64,000 nucleotides of DNA from Streptomyces iranensis (GCF_017874715.1 NZ_JAGGLR010000008.1:310001-374000); one strand, 5' to 3'. Numbered from the stretch's first letter, positions 25,170 to 33,691 are shown. Translations and numbers: made by a program. The notes: generated by a model not told the origin, from the sequence alone.

Positions 25170-25658
25170 TCAGGCCCCTTTCTGGGTCGAGCGGTAGGAG
25201 CGCGTCCGGCACGCTGCGGAGTGGTACTTCGGAGGGCGGCCACGGCCCGCGTACGGAATCGGCTCCTCACAGCCAGGGCCCTGACAGACGACTTCGCCCA
25301 GCTCTGACAGGCGGATGGACTCCGCGTCCTCCGCTTCGTCCTGAAGCTCCTGACAGAAGCTGTCCGCGTCCTCGTAGGGGCAGACCGTCCGGCGGCCCCT
25401 GCCGCGCTGGAGGAACGGCTGGCCGCACAGCTTGCATGTGACCAGGGGACGCGGCTTCTCGCGCCTGGAGCGGGACAGCGCGGTACGGCAGCGTGCGGAG
25501 CATGTCCGGCGCTGGTCGCGGAGTGAGCGGCCGTCCTTCGCGTCAGTCATGCCGGGCGGCTGGCGTCGGCGGAGTCGACCTTCAGGCGTCGGGATCTCGT
25601 TCATGCAGCCAGGGGCCTGACAGGTCCCATCGAAGTCGTCGTGTGGGTCGTTACGCAC
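25170..25658 (-). CDS. Multi-zinc-ribbon protein
   Basis: 162 aa with three Cys clusters: CQAPGC with CSARC; CKLCGQPFLQRGRGRRTVC with a later FC; and CQGPGCEEPIPYAGRGRPPK followed by YHSAACRTRSYRS. The last resembles the CGNR-type zinc ribbon that ends in C-R-x-R-x-Y-R. GTG at 25658 opens VRNDPHDDFDGTCQAPGC. Probably a DNA- or RNA-binding protein of the element; its function is unknown. Confidence 0.6.
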   Translation of the reverse strand: MRNDPHDDFDGTCQAPGCMNEIPTPEGRLRRRQPPGMTDAKDGRSLRDQRRTCSARCRTALSRSRREKPRPLVTCKLCGQPFLQRGRGRRTVCPYEDADSFCQELQDEAEDAESIRLSELGEVVCQGPGCEEPIPYAGRGRPPKYHSAACRTRSYRSTQKGA

Positions 25659-26646
25659 GGGTGAACTCCGTTCACGGGTACGGCAGTTGGGGACTTCGTG
25701 GATGGCTCCCCAGGACCAGCGGCGGCGGTAGCTACTCCGCTGCCATGTGCTGGCCCTGGGCCCTTGCCATCCCGAAGGAGGTCGCGCTGGGTTGACCGGC
25801 CAGCGCCCCGGAGTTTGGGCATGAAGAAGGCCCCAGCCGCACAGCCCGCTGTCTCCCCCTGCCAGGGTTCGGAGACGCGGACCCGTGCGACCGGGGCCAG
25901 TTGCGCGCTGCTTCGTATACCGCTGCGCGCCAGCGGTTGTCAGGTGTGCGGCTGGGAGGTCCTGGCAGGGACAGCCGCAAGGGAGGAGGGGAGTACCCGT
26001 CACTCCCTTACAGGTGAGGACCTCCCCCACTGCCGGTAACCCCAGGTCGTGCATGCAGACCGGCCAGGCCAGCGGGTCAGCGCAGCGCCGGACGGCCATG
26101 CGCCACGGACGCTGTCACGCGGGCCAGGTGAGGGCCTGGCGTTCACGACGGAGGCGGCCAGGCTCCGCCGGGAGTGGCCTAGGCGGGCGCGTACGGGGCC
26201 CTGGCGGGGCGTCCGAGACCCAGAGCCAGGAGGGCGCTGGAGGCCGTCAGGGAGGCGCGTACGGCGTCTGGGGAAGAGGCTGGCCGGAGGTCCGCGGAGA
26301 CGGCCGACGCGGGGCGCTGTTCTTGAATCGCTGGAGTGGAAACACCTACTTGGCTAAGCCCCAAGAACAGAAGCCACGTAGGAGTTATTTGTTAGGTGAT
26401 TCATTCAAAAAAATATGAACTATGCAGGTCAGGGCCCTCTAAAGTCTGGAGGTCTGACACGCCAAAGGAGCCAGGGGTCTCTCCGCCGTAGGCGCCCCGC
26501 TCCGACGCCAGGAGTCGCGCGCTGGGGGCCCAGCCGCATCGTGAACGGTTCTCAGCGGGCCGTACGGCTCCCAGACGACTGAAGGGGGCCGGACCCCATC
26601 GGGCCGACCCCCAGTCACTCCTCCGCCGTCAGCGGCGGCGCCTCCT
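25659..26646. other. About 1 kb without a convincing gene inside the element
   Basis: Frames here are open on both strands but lack ribosome sites and sensible composition. At 26340-26420 the DNA becomes markedly AT-rich (includes ATTCATTCAAAAAAATATGAA) next to a nested inverted repeat: CCTAC near 26345 pairs with GTAGG near 26379, with CTTGG/CCAAG inside. This may be the promoter or origin region of the minus array. Confidence 0.4.
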
Positions 26647-26865
26647 TCACGCGGCGGGCAACGCCTCCGGCACTCGGCCGCACGATCCGCACGCGGCCAG
26701 CATCTGGGGCGCCTCCCACAGGAGCGCGGCCTGGGCCGCCTCCAGGCGCATCACGCGTTCACGAAGGCGGGGCGTGTCCTGGCCGCCCAGGATCTGGGCC
26801 CAAAGGAGGCTTGTCTGTCGCTGGAGCGCAGCCAGTTCCTGGAGGTGGGTACGGGACTCGGACAT
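26647..26865 (-). CDS. 72-aa hypothetical protein upstream of the array
   Basis: ATG at 26865 with GGAAGG 9 bases before it. A helical N-terminus (MSESRTHLQELAALQRQTSL), a second helix LRERVMRLEAAQAALLWE, then ACGSCGRV with two cysteines. It lies directly after the integrase gene on the same strand and could be a recombination directionality factor by position, but nothing in the sequence proves that. Confidence 0.5.
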   Translation of the reverse strand: MSESRTHLQELAALQRQTSLLWAQILGGQDTPRLRERVMRLEAAQAALLWEAPQMLAACGSCGRVPEALPAA

Positions 26866-26969
26866 TACGATGGACCTTCCGCTCAAGGGCGGACGCCGGT
26901 CCGGTCTCTTCCGGCAAGTTGATGTCCGGACCGGCGCCTACTGGATGTTGTCGTGGTGCTGTCGTCAGC

Positions 26970-28556
26970 TCAGGCGAAGCGGGACGCTCGCTCTTCCTCT
27001 TCCACGGCTTCCAGAGCCGCTGCGTATGGGTCCGCGTGCATACCGATCGTGAACGCCAGTCGCGCCGGGTCCGGTCCGTTCAGCCGTTCAGCCCCTCCGC
27101 CTGAACGGCCCTTCGCTACGGTCACGCGTGCGCCAGCGTCGAGGAGGAGCTGACGGCGGCCAGCAGCGTCATGCCGGGCCCAGAAGGAGGCGTAGGTCTC
27201 GCCTGTCTCCACGACCTCAGTCCGGACCTCCGTCCGGGGCGTTGCCTCCAGGGCCTCCGCGCGCCGTTCCAGGGCGTCGACCTCCTCTTGCCAGATCATG
27301 CGCCCGGTTCGGGACTTGCGACTTTCCTTGTCCGCGTAGAGGGCCCTCAGCTCCTCCTCCACCTCCCGAAGTTCCGGCGTAGGGTCGTACCCCTTGTGCG
27401 TGATGACCTTCGTCATCTGCATGCCGCCGATGCGGGCCAGAAGTTCCTCCTCCACGTACTTCTCCAGCCAGTCAGCGCGGATGCCAGCGGGGGAGGGGCA
27501 GCGGTCACCCCGGGCCGTCGCTCGGCAGTTGTAGTCGCTGCCTCCGGCCCGCTTCGACAGGTACAGGTTCCCGCCACAGCCACGGCACTTCGCGACGCCC
27601 AGGAGCACGGCCTGGGTGTCCTTGCGGGTCCGGTTCTTCTGAGGAGTCAGCGTGGAGAGGTGGTCCTGAAGGACGCTGAACTCTTCCCGCGTCAAGACAG
27701 GCTCTCCGATCAGGACCGGGTTTCCGTCGCGGTCCCGGACAGGCTTTCCCTGGTGGATGCGGTACCCCATCAGGGCAGAGGACCGGAGGACCTTCGACAA
27801 GGTGCCCGCAGTCCAGCGGAAGCGCTCGATCTTGTGGCCTCGCCTGGTCCCGCCTGGCTCACGGCCCGCCTTGATGGCCTGGTAATCCCTGGGTACGGGC
27901 ACGCCGTCTTCGTTCAGCGCCATGGCTACGGCGGTCAGGGACTGGCCGTCCAGGACGTCCCGGATGATGCCGGACAGAACCTTCACTGCCTCCGGGTCGG
28001 GGGCCAGCTTGAAGCCTTCGCCGTCGGGATTCTTGATCTTCTCGTACCCGTATGGGGCCAAGCCCCCGGAGTATCGGCCCTGCGTGCGGAGGGCAGCCTG
28101 CGCGCCTGTGACGCGCTCCTTGATGGCCAGGGCCTCCATCTGCGCACTGAAGGCCAGCATCATCATGATGAGCTCTGACACAGGCGACACGGTGCGCATG
28201 TCCAGTTCGAGCGGGGAGCCGCCGGGACCTTCAGCGAAGACCAAGAGCTTCCCGTGGTCCTTTGCCCAGCGGCCCAGCTCCGCCATGTCGGCCATCGAGC
28301 GGACGGCGCGGTCCATGCGCCACCAGATGATCATGTCGAAGTCGTCTGGGCGGGCCAGCCAGGCGCCCAGCTCCGGCCGGTTGAAGGGCGTCGTCTTCGT
28401 CGCTGAGACGTCCAGGTCCTCAGCTTCACCGACGATGACGGCTCCACGGCGGGCAGCCTCGTTGGAGTTGGCAGCGCGTTGACGGCTTGGTGACGTTGTC
28501 TCGTCAGTTCTGACAGACAGCCGGATGGCGCTTAACGCGCGAAGTTGGTTCGTCAT
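26970..28556 (-). CDS. Large serine integrase
   Basis: 528-aa serine site-specific recombinase of the phage-integrase class. The N-terminal resolvase domain has the catalytic Ser14 in SAIRLSVRTDE, then SRQRAANSNEAARRGA, WWRMDRAVRSMADMAELGRW and AFSAQMEALAIKERV. The recombinase domain follows, with a zinc ribbon CRGCGGNLYLSKRAGG ... CPSPAGI and a late coiled-coil (REVEEELRALYADKESRKSR). ATG at 28556 fits the domain start; the frame runs up to 28598 across attR. It integrates the element at the TGGCGCATCGAC core in xth. Confidence 0.93.
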   Translation of the reverse strand: MTNQLRALSAIRLSVRTDETTSPSRQRAANSNEAARRGAVIVGEAEDLDVSATKTTPFNRPELGAWLARPDDFDMIIWWRMDRAVRSMADMAELGRWAKDHGKLLVFAEGPGGSPLELDMRTVSPVSELIMMMLAFSAQMEALAIKERVTGAQAALRTQGRYSGGLAPYGYEKIKNPDGEGFKLAPDPEAVKVLSGIIRDVLDGQSLTAVAMALNEDGVPVPRDYQAIKAGREPGGTRRGHKIERFRWTAGTLSKVLRSSALMGYRIHQGKPVRDRDGNPVLIGEPVLTREEFSVLQDHLSTLTPQKNRTRKDTQAVLLGVAKCRGCGGNLYLSKRAGGSDYNCRATARGDRCPSPAGIRADWLEKYVEEELLARIGGMQMTKVITHKGYDPTPELREVEEELRALYADKESRKSRTGRMIWQEEVDALERRAEALEATPRTEVRTEVVETGETYASFWARHDAAGRRQLLLDAGARVTVAKGRSGGGAERLNGPDPARLAFTIGMHADPYAAALEAVEEEERASRFA

Positions 28557-28590
28557 GGTCGGGATCGTACTGAACTCTGTTTCGACCGGA

Positions 28591-28602
28591 TGGCGCATCG
28601 AC
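28591..28602 (+). other. attR core of the serine-integrase element
   Basis: Second copy of TGGCGCATCGAC, 35 bp upstream of the integrase start. To its right host xth codons resume (Tyr-Gln-Ile-Ala-Thr-Pro). Confidence 0.85.
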
Positions 28603-28728
28603 TACCAGATCGCCACCCCGGGGCTCGCCGGGCGCGCGGTCAAGGCGGTGGTGGAACGGGCGGCCGCCTACGACCAGCGGTGGAGCGACCACGCCCCGGT
28701 GACCGTGGCCTACGGCCCGGCTCACTGA
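28603..28728 (+). pseudogene. Displaced native 3' end of xth
   Basis: 42 codons reading YQIATPGLAGRAVKAVVERA then AAYDQRWSDHAPVTVAYGPAH and a stop. This aligns codon by codon with the element-supplied tail at 19871-19990 and joins host xth exactly if the element is excised. It has no start of its own and is a silent remnant while the element is integrated. Confidence 0.92.
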
Positions 28729-28826
28729 GGTTCGCGGGGCAGCGGTCCTGTGGGTTCGCCGGTCTCGGCGGGCTCGCCGGTCTTCGCGGGTTCGCCGGTC
28801 TCCGCGGGCTCACCGGCCCCGTGGGC
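28722..28826 (-). repeat. 18-bp repeats in frame beyond the merR stop
   Basis: After the TGA of the MerR gene the same frame stays open for 34 more codons to a TGA at 28722-28724. These encode repeated Gly-Glu-Pro-Ala-(Glu/Lys)-Thr units, about 3.5 copies of an 18-bp repeat. It overlaps the end of the displaced xth tail. It looks like an ancestral C-terminal tail cut off by a stop. Confidence 0.6.
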
Positions 28827-29567
28827 TCACTGCTTGCCGGAGTGGCCCTGGGGCGGCGCCTCGCCCAGCTCCGCGCGCATCCGGCGGTTCATGGCCATCG
28901 TCAGCTCGGCGTCCACCACGCTCGTGGCCAGTGGCCGCAGCCGCTCCACGGTCTCGCCGACGTCCTCGCCGCGCTCCACGGCGTCCGCCAGCACATGGGC
29001 GCGCAGCAGTGTGACGAAGGTCTCGGCGATCGCGTCCACGTGCTCACGCACCTCGCGTGCCGCGCCGAGCACGGCGGCCAGCGGGACGCCCTGTTCGACC
29101 AGGGTGTGTGAGACGTCCAGCAGGCGGCGGCTGAGGTGGACGATCTCGTCGCCGTCGACGGCCAGGTAGCCGAGGTCGAGTGAGGTGCTGAGGTTCTCCG
29201 GGGTGACCTCGCCCTGGAAGTAGTCCGCGAGCGCCTCCGGCCTGAGCCGGACCGGGGTCTCCGCGGGCCAGGAGGCGGCGGCGCCGGGCAGCCCGAGCAG
29301 CTCGCCGACGTCCCGGCGGCCGCTTTCGAAGGCGGCGAGCAGCTCGGCGATCCCGCCGAGGGTGTGGCCGCGCTCCAGCAGTGCCGCGATCGTCCGCAGC
29401 CGGGCCAGATGGTGGTCGTTGTACCAGGCGATCCGGCCCTCGCGGCGCGGTGGCGGGAGCAGCTTGCGCTCCCGGTAGAAGCGCAGGGTGCGCACGGTGA
29501 TCCCGGCCCTCTCGGCCAGTTCCGCCATGCGGTACTCGCGTACCTCGTCCGCTTCGCTCGTCGCCAC
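28827..29567 (-). CDS. MerR-family transcriptional regulator
   Basis: 246 aa. The winged HTH at residues 13-80 (YRMAELAERAGITVRTLRFY, then REGRIAWYNDHHLARL and ERGHTLGGIAELL) is a clear MerR domain. The rest is helical with no metal-binding Cys, so an organic ligand is likely. It is divergent from the monooxygenase operon across 160 bp that includes two palindromes and probably controls it. Confidence 0.9.
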   Translation of the reverse strand: MATSEADEVREYRMAELAERAGITVRTLRFYRERKLLPPPRREGRIAWYNDHHLARLRTIAALLERGHTLGGIAELLAAFESGRRDVGELLGLPGAAASWPAETPVRLRPEALADYFQGEVTPENLSTSLDLGYLAVDGDEIVHLSRRLLDVSHTLVEQGVPLAAVLGAAREVREHVDAIAETFVTLLRAHVLADAVERGEDVGETVERLRPLATSVVDAELTMAMNRRMRAELGEAPPQGHSGKQ

Positions 29568-29621
29568 GAGGGAAGCCTATGCCGAAGCCCATGCCGCGGC
29601 CGGTCGGGTGCGACCGCCGGT

Positions 29622-29655
29622 AACTTCGTTATCCACAGCCCCTACCGCTTGGTAG
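29622..29655. promoter_or_regulatory. Candidate operator palindromes between merR and the monooxygenase operon
   Basis: CTACC-GCTT-GGTAG at 29642-29655 is a perfect 5-bp dyad; an imperfect dyad GGTAAC-TTC-GTTATC lies at 29622-29636. Both sit in the divergent promoter region and are plausible sites for the MerR regulator or RNA polymerase elements. Confidence 0.4.
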
Positions 29656-29728
29656 ATCCCTGTCCTACGCTCCCATCGTGCCAGTGATTGCTGGCGCGGT
29701 CGTATTCGCGTTCGTGGAAGGCGGCGGC

Positions 29729-31258
29729 ATGGCTGGGCTGACGCATGAGCATGTACGGGTGGCGGTGATCGGGGCCGGGTTCGGCGGGCTGGGGGCGGCG
29801 GTGCGGCTGCGTCGCGCGGGCGTCACGGACTTCGTGGTGCTGGAGCGCGCGGACGCGGTCGGCGGCGCCTGGCGGGACAACACCTATCCGGGCTGTGCCT
29901 GCGATGTCCCGTCGCATCTGTACTCCTTCTCCTTCGCGCCCAACCCCGACTGGCCCCGGAACTTCTCCGGCCAGCCCCATATCCGCGCCTATCTGGAGCG
30001 GGTCGCCGACACCTTCGGGCTGCGGCCGCACCTGCGCTTCGGTGCCGAGGTGCGGTCCCTGCGCTGGGACACCGAGGCGGTGCACTGGGAGGTGGAGACG
30101 GCACGGGGCTCGCTGACCGCCGATGTCGTGGTCAGCGCCACCGGTCCGCTCGCCGACCCCCGGATCCCGGACATCCCGGGGCTCGACGGCTTCCCCGGCG
30201 CCGTCTTCCACTCCGCGCGCTGGGACCACACCACCGATCTGCGCGGCAAGCGGGTGGCGATGATCGGCACCGGTGCCTCGGCCATCCAGATCGTTCCCGC
30301 CATCCAGCGTGAGGTCGGCCGGCTCACCCTCTTCCAGCGCACCCCGCCCTGGGTGCTGCCGCGGATGGATCGCCGGATCAGCGGCCTCGAGCGATGGCTG
30401 CACTCGAAGATCCCGGCCACCCGGTCGCTGCGCCGCGGGGTGCTGTGGGGCATCCGGGAGCTGCAGGTCGGGGCCTTCACCAAGCGGCCGGGCGAGATGC
30501 GGTTCGTGGAGCGGCTGGCCCGCGCCCATATGCGACGGGCCGTCAAGGACCCGGGGCTGCGGGCGGCGCTGACCCCCGACTACCGCATCGGCTGCAAGCG
30601 CATCCTGCTCTCCAACGACTACTACCCGGCGCTCGCCCAGCCGCATGTGGACGTGGTCCCGACGGGGTTGAAGGAGGTGCGCGGCAGCACTCTGGTCGGT
30701 GCCGACGGCACCGAGACCGAGGCCGACGTGATCATCTTCGGCACCGGCTTCCATGTGACCGACGTCCCCATAGCCCAGCAGGTGACGGGGGCGCGCGGGA
30801 CGACGCTCGCGGAGGAGTGGAAGGGCGGGATGGAGGCGCTGCGCGGCACCACCCCGGCGGGCTTCCCCAACTTCCTGACCATCATCGGGCCCAACACCGG
30901 CCTCGGGAACAGCTCGATGATCCTCGTCATCGAGGCGCAGCTGGCCTATATGGCCGACTATCTGCGCCAGTTGGACACCCTCGGCGGCAAGGTCGCGCTG
31001 GACGCCCGGCCGTCGGCGGTGCGTGCCTACACCGACATGATCCAGGAAAGGATGGAACGCACGGTGTGGAACACCGGAGGTTGCGACAGCTGGTACCTCG
31101 ACAACGGCCGCAACACCACCCTGTGGCCCGGGACGACGTCCGAGCTGAGGAGGGTCACCCGGCGCGTGGACCTCGCCGAGTACACGGTGGTGCGGCCGCG
31201 CACCGGGCCGGTCAAGGCCACGGTGTCCACGGCCGGTGCGGGGAGGGGATCGCGGTGA
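29729..31258 (+). CDS. Baeyer-Villiger-type flavin monooxygenase
   Basis: 509-aa FAD/NADPH monooxygenase inserting oxygen into ketones or similar substrates. The FAD motif GAGFGG is at 15-20. The type I BVMO fingerprint F-x-G-x-x-x-H-x-x-x-W is at 155-165 (FPGAVFHSARW). The NADPH motif GTGASAIQIVPAI follows and GTGFHVTDVP lies in the C-terminal part. ATG at 29729 has GGAAGG upstream. Its stop overlaps the start of the hydrolase gene. BVMO, esterase and SDR together suit oxidation of an alcohol to a ketone, ester formation and hydrolysis. Confidence 0.9.
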   Translation: MAGLTHEHVRVAVIGAGFGGLGAAVRLRRAGVTDFVVLERADAVGGAWRDNTYPGCACDVPSHLYSFSFAPNPDWPRNFSGQPHIRAYLERVADTFGLRPHLRFGAEVRSLRWDTEAVHWEVETARGSLTADVVVSATGPLADPRIPDIPGLDGFPGAVFHSARWDHTTDLRGKRVAMIGTGASAIQIVPAIQREVGRLTLFQRTPPWVLPRMDRRISGLERWLHSKIPATRSLRRGVLWGIRELQVGAFTKRPGEMRFVERLARAHMRRAVKDPGLRAALTPDYRIGCKRILLSNDYYPALAQPHVDVVPTGLKEVRGSTLVGADGTETEADVIIFGTGFHVTDVPIAQQVTGARGTTLAEEWKGGMEALRGTTPAGFPNFLTIIGPNTGLGNSSMILVIEAQLAYMADYLRQLDTLGGKVALDARPSAVRAYTDMIQERMERTVWNTGGCDSWYLDNGRNTTLWPGTTSELRRVTRRVDLAEYTVVRPRTGPVKATVSTAGAGRGSR

Positions 31259-32337
31259 GGCGGGCTCCTTCGCCGCCCTCGGGGCCGTACGTCCCGCCCG
31301 TGCCGGAGCGCGAGCTGACGGTCGTCTCGGCCGACGGGAGCCGGATCCATGCGGAGCTGCACGGCCCCGAGGGCGCCCCGGCCGTCGTGCTCGCGCACGG
31401 CTGGGTCTGCTCCACGGCCTTCTGGGCGCCGGTGCTGCGCGCCCTCTCGGCCGACCACCGGGTGATCCTCTACGACCAGCGCGGCCATGGCCGCAGCCCG
31501 GCCCCAGGGCCCGGCGGCTACAGCGCCCACGCCTTGGCCGACGACCTGGTGGCGGTGCTGGAGGCGACCCTTCCGCCCGGTCGGCGGGCCGTGCTGGCGG
31601 GCCACTCCATGGGGGCGATGACGCTGATGGCCGCGGCCGACCGCCCCATGCTGCGCGAGCGCGCGGCCGCCGCGGTGCTGTGCAGCACCGGCGCCTCACG
31701 GCTGATGGAGCGGTCGCGGGTGGTGCCGCTGCGCTCCCCGCGGGCACGGGCGCGGGCGCACCGCCTGCTCCTCGGCTCACGCGCGCCGCTGGGCCCGGTC
31801 ACCCCGCTCGCCAAGCGGCTGGTGCGGTACGTCGCGATGGGCCCCGGCACCGACCCGGCCACGGTGGAGGTGGCCGCGCGGATCCTGCACGCCTGCCCCC
31901 GCGTCGTACGCGCCGGATGGGGCCGGGTCCTGGCCGACCTCGAACTGGACGCGCGGGTCGGTCAACTGGCCGTGCCCACGGCCGTCATCGTCGGCGCCGC
32001 CGACCGGCTCACCCCGCCCGAGCACGCCCACGCCCTCGCCGCCGCGCTGCCGCACTGCACCGGCCTCACCGAGCTCCCGGGGCTCGGCCATATGACCCCG
32101 CTGGAGGATCCCGAGGCGGTCACCGGGGTGATCCGCGGCCTGGTCGAGGAGTACGGGACAGCCCGGGAAACCGATCTCACAACGTCCCAGGAAGCCCACC
32201 TCACCTCCCGGGAAGCCCACCTCACCTCCCAGGAATCCGACTTCACCTCTCAGGAATCCCTCTCTCAGGAATCCCGGCCCACAACAGCGACGGAAGCCGG
32301 GCACACGGCAGTGGCGGCGAAGGAGCAGACGGCATGA
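31255..32337 (+). CDS. Alpha/beta hydrolase with repetitive C-terminal tail
   Basis: 360 aa. The alpha/beta hydrolase fold has an oxyanion His-Gly (VLAHGWVCSTAFW), nucleophile Ser in LAGHSMGAMTLM, a late Asp in GAADRLTPPEHAH and His in GLGHMTPLEDPE. The last 60 residues are hydrophilic repeats of Leu-Thr-Ser-(Gln/Arg)-Glu-(Ala/Ser)-(His/Asp), from 21-bp DNA repeats at 32176-32274. GTG overlaps the monooxygenase stop and ATGA overlap links it to the SDR gene. Likely hydrolyses the ester or lactone made by the BVMO. Confidence 0.87.
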   Translation: MRRAPSPPSGPYVPPVPERELTVVSADGSRIHAELHGPEGAPAVVLAHGWVCSTAFWAPVLRALSADHRVILYDQRGHGRSPAPGPGGYSAHALADDLVAVLEATLPPGRRAVLAGHSMGAMTLMAAADRPMLRERAAAAVLCSTGASRLMERSRVVPLRSPRARARAHRLLLGSRAPLGPVTPLAKRLVRYVAMGPGTDPATVEVAARILHACPRVVRAGWGRVLADLELDARVGQLAVPTAVIVGAADRLTPPEHAHALAAALPHCTGLTELPGLGHMTPLEDPEAVTGVIRGLVEEYGTARETDLTTSQEAHLTSREAHLTSQESDFTSQESLSQESRPTTATEAGHTAVAAKEQTA

Positions 32338-33248
32338 GTGCGCGCAGGGGTCTTGAGGGCCAGGTCGCGGTGGTGACGGGTGCGGCGCGGGGCGTCGGCG
32401 AGCTGCTCGCCCGCAAGCTCTCCGCACGCGGCGCGAAGGTCGCGCTGGTGGGCCTGGAGCCCGAGGAGCTGAAGCGGGTCTCGGAGCGGCTGCCCACCGA
32501 CTCCGCCTACTGGCACGCCGATGTCACCGACGCCGAGGCGATGGCGCGGGTGGCGGCGGAGGTCGTGGAGCGGTTCGGCGCGGTGGACATCGTCTGTGCC
32601 AACGCGGGCGTGGCCCAGGCGGGTCCGTTCCTGGACACCGATGAGTCGGCCTGGCGGCGGGTGATCGAGGTCAATCTGCTGGGCGGCGCCAACACGGCCC
32701 GCGCCTTCCTGCCCGCGCTGACCGCCAGCCGCGGCTATCTGCTGCAGATCGCCTCGCTGGCCGCGATCGCGCCCGCGCCCATGATGACGGCGTACTGCGC
32801 GTCCAAGTCCGGGGTCGAGGCGTTCGCCCACAGTCTGCGGGCCGAGGTGGGCCACCGTGGGGTCCGGGTCGGCGTGGGCTATCTGAGCTGGACGGACACC
32901 GATATGGTGCGCGGCGCCGACCGGGACGAGGTGATGCGCGAGCTACGGCAGCGGCTGCCCTGGCCCGCGGGCCGCACCTATCCGCTGGGCCCGGCGGTGG
33001 ACCGGCTGGTGGCGGGCATCGAGCGCCGGTCGGCGCATGTGTACGCGCAGTGGTGGTTGCGCGGTATGCAGTCGATGCGCGGCTATCTGCCCGCGTTCAT
33101 CCACGCTGTGGGGCGGCGCGAGATGCGTCGCGCCGAGCCTCGGCTGGCGGCGACCCGGGAGGCGCGGGGCGGTCTGGTGGGCGAGGGCGGCGCGGCGGAC
33201 GAGAAGGCGCGCACGGCGGGCACCGTGGGCACGGAGCGTCACCAGTAA
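32334..33248 (+). CDS. Short-chain dehydrogenase/reductase
   Basis: 304-aa classical SDR. The NAD(P) motif is VTGAARGVGELLA near residue 15, then CANAGVAQAG and the catalytic YCASKSG with an upstream Ser in LQIASLAAIAP. The C-terminal extension is Arg/Glu-rich. It is the last gene of the monooxygenase operon and should interconvert an alcohol and the ketone substrate of the BVMO. Confidence 0.88.
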   Translation: MSARRGLEGQVAVVTGAARGVGELLARKLSARGAKVALVGLEPEELKRVSERLPTDSAYWHADVTDAEAMARVAAEVVERFGAVDIVCANAGVAQAGPFLDTDESAWRRVIEVNLLGGANTARAFLPALTASRGYLLQIASLAAIAPAPMMTAYCASKSGVEAFAHSLRAEVGHRGVRVGVGYLSWTDTDMVRGADRDEVMRELRQRLPWPAGRTYPLGPAVDRLVAGIERRSAHVYAQWWLRGMQSMRGYLPAFIHAVGRREMRRAEPRLAATREARGGLVGEGGAADEKARTAGTVGTERHQ

Positions 33249-33367
33249 CGCTCCGTCAACCGTGCTGACCTGGGCTTTCTTCGGCTCCTCCAGTCCGGAA
33301 TGCGGATAAAGTCAGTGCATGTAACTCTTGTCGGGCCCGACGCCATTCACCCGATGAGGAGTGACAC

Positions 33368-33691
33368 ATGGGCCCCAAGGACCAGTCGAACGAGAAGGCT
33401 CAGCAGGCCAAGCGGAAGCAGCAGGGCGGGCGGAGCCAGGAGCCGCGGCGCGGTCAGCAGACGCAGTCCGGTGAGCGCACGCAGTCGGCTGAGCGCATGC
33501 AGTCCGGTGAGCGCATGCAGTCCGGTGAGCGTATGGAGGAGCGCTCCCGCCGGGAACCGGGGCAGGAGCAGCGCCGTGGCCAGCAGGACCGGCCGGAGGC
33601 TCACGGGCAGTCCCAGCGGATGGGCCGTGAGCGCCGTCAGCCGGGCATGGGCGACGAGACGATGGACCAGGAGCCCTTCGAGGAGATGTGA
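33368..33691 (+). CDS. Small hydrophilic repeat protein
   Basis: 107 aa with no hydrophobic segment, very rich in Gln, Arg, Glu and Gly. Central repeats of Gln-Ser-(Gly/Ala)-Glu-Arg-(Thr/Met) occur four times, from an 18-bp DNA repeat at about 33462-33535. GAGGAG precedes the ATG by 6 bases. The composition is that of disordered, stress-type (hydrophilin-like) proteins. Function unknown. Confidence 0.7.
   Translation: MGPKDQSNEKAQQAKRKQQGGRSQEPRRGQQTQSGERTQSAERMQSGERMQSGERMEERSRREPGQEQRRGQQDRPEAHGQSQRMGRERRQPGMGDETMDQEPFEEM

Larger units (their letters stand above)
19871..28602. mobile_element. 8.7-kb serine-integrase element inserted in xth
   Basis: It is bounded by a 12-bp direct repeat inside the exonuclease III gene; the integrase gene is at the right end with its start 35 bp from attR. 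Contents left to right: replacement xth tail, HTH-TPR regulator, two small plus-strand genes, then a minus-strand array of small genes including a TerS-like terminase small subunit, capsid-region-like small proteins and a Cys-rich zinc protein. I see no portal, large terminase, capsid, tail, replication or TraB-type gene. It may be a phage satellite, a degenerate prophage or a mobilisable element. Confidence 0.85.

Noticed and set aside
25885..26418. Plus-strand open frame in the element gap
   Set aside because: No ribosome site, Arg/Gly-rich filler composition, and it runs into an AT-rich non-coding segment.
19871..28602. Intact prophage
   Set aside because: No recognisable large terminase, portal, capsid, tail or lysis genes; only a TerS-like gene and small proteins in 8.7 kb.
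29642..31780. Long minus-strand open frame (712 codons)
   Set aside because: Antisense of the monooxygenase gene; no recognisable protein features.
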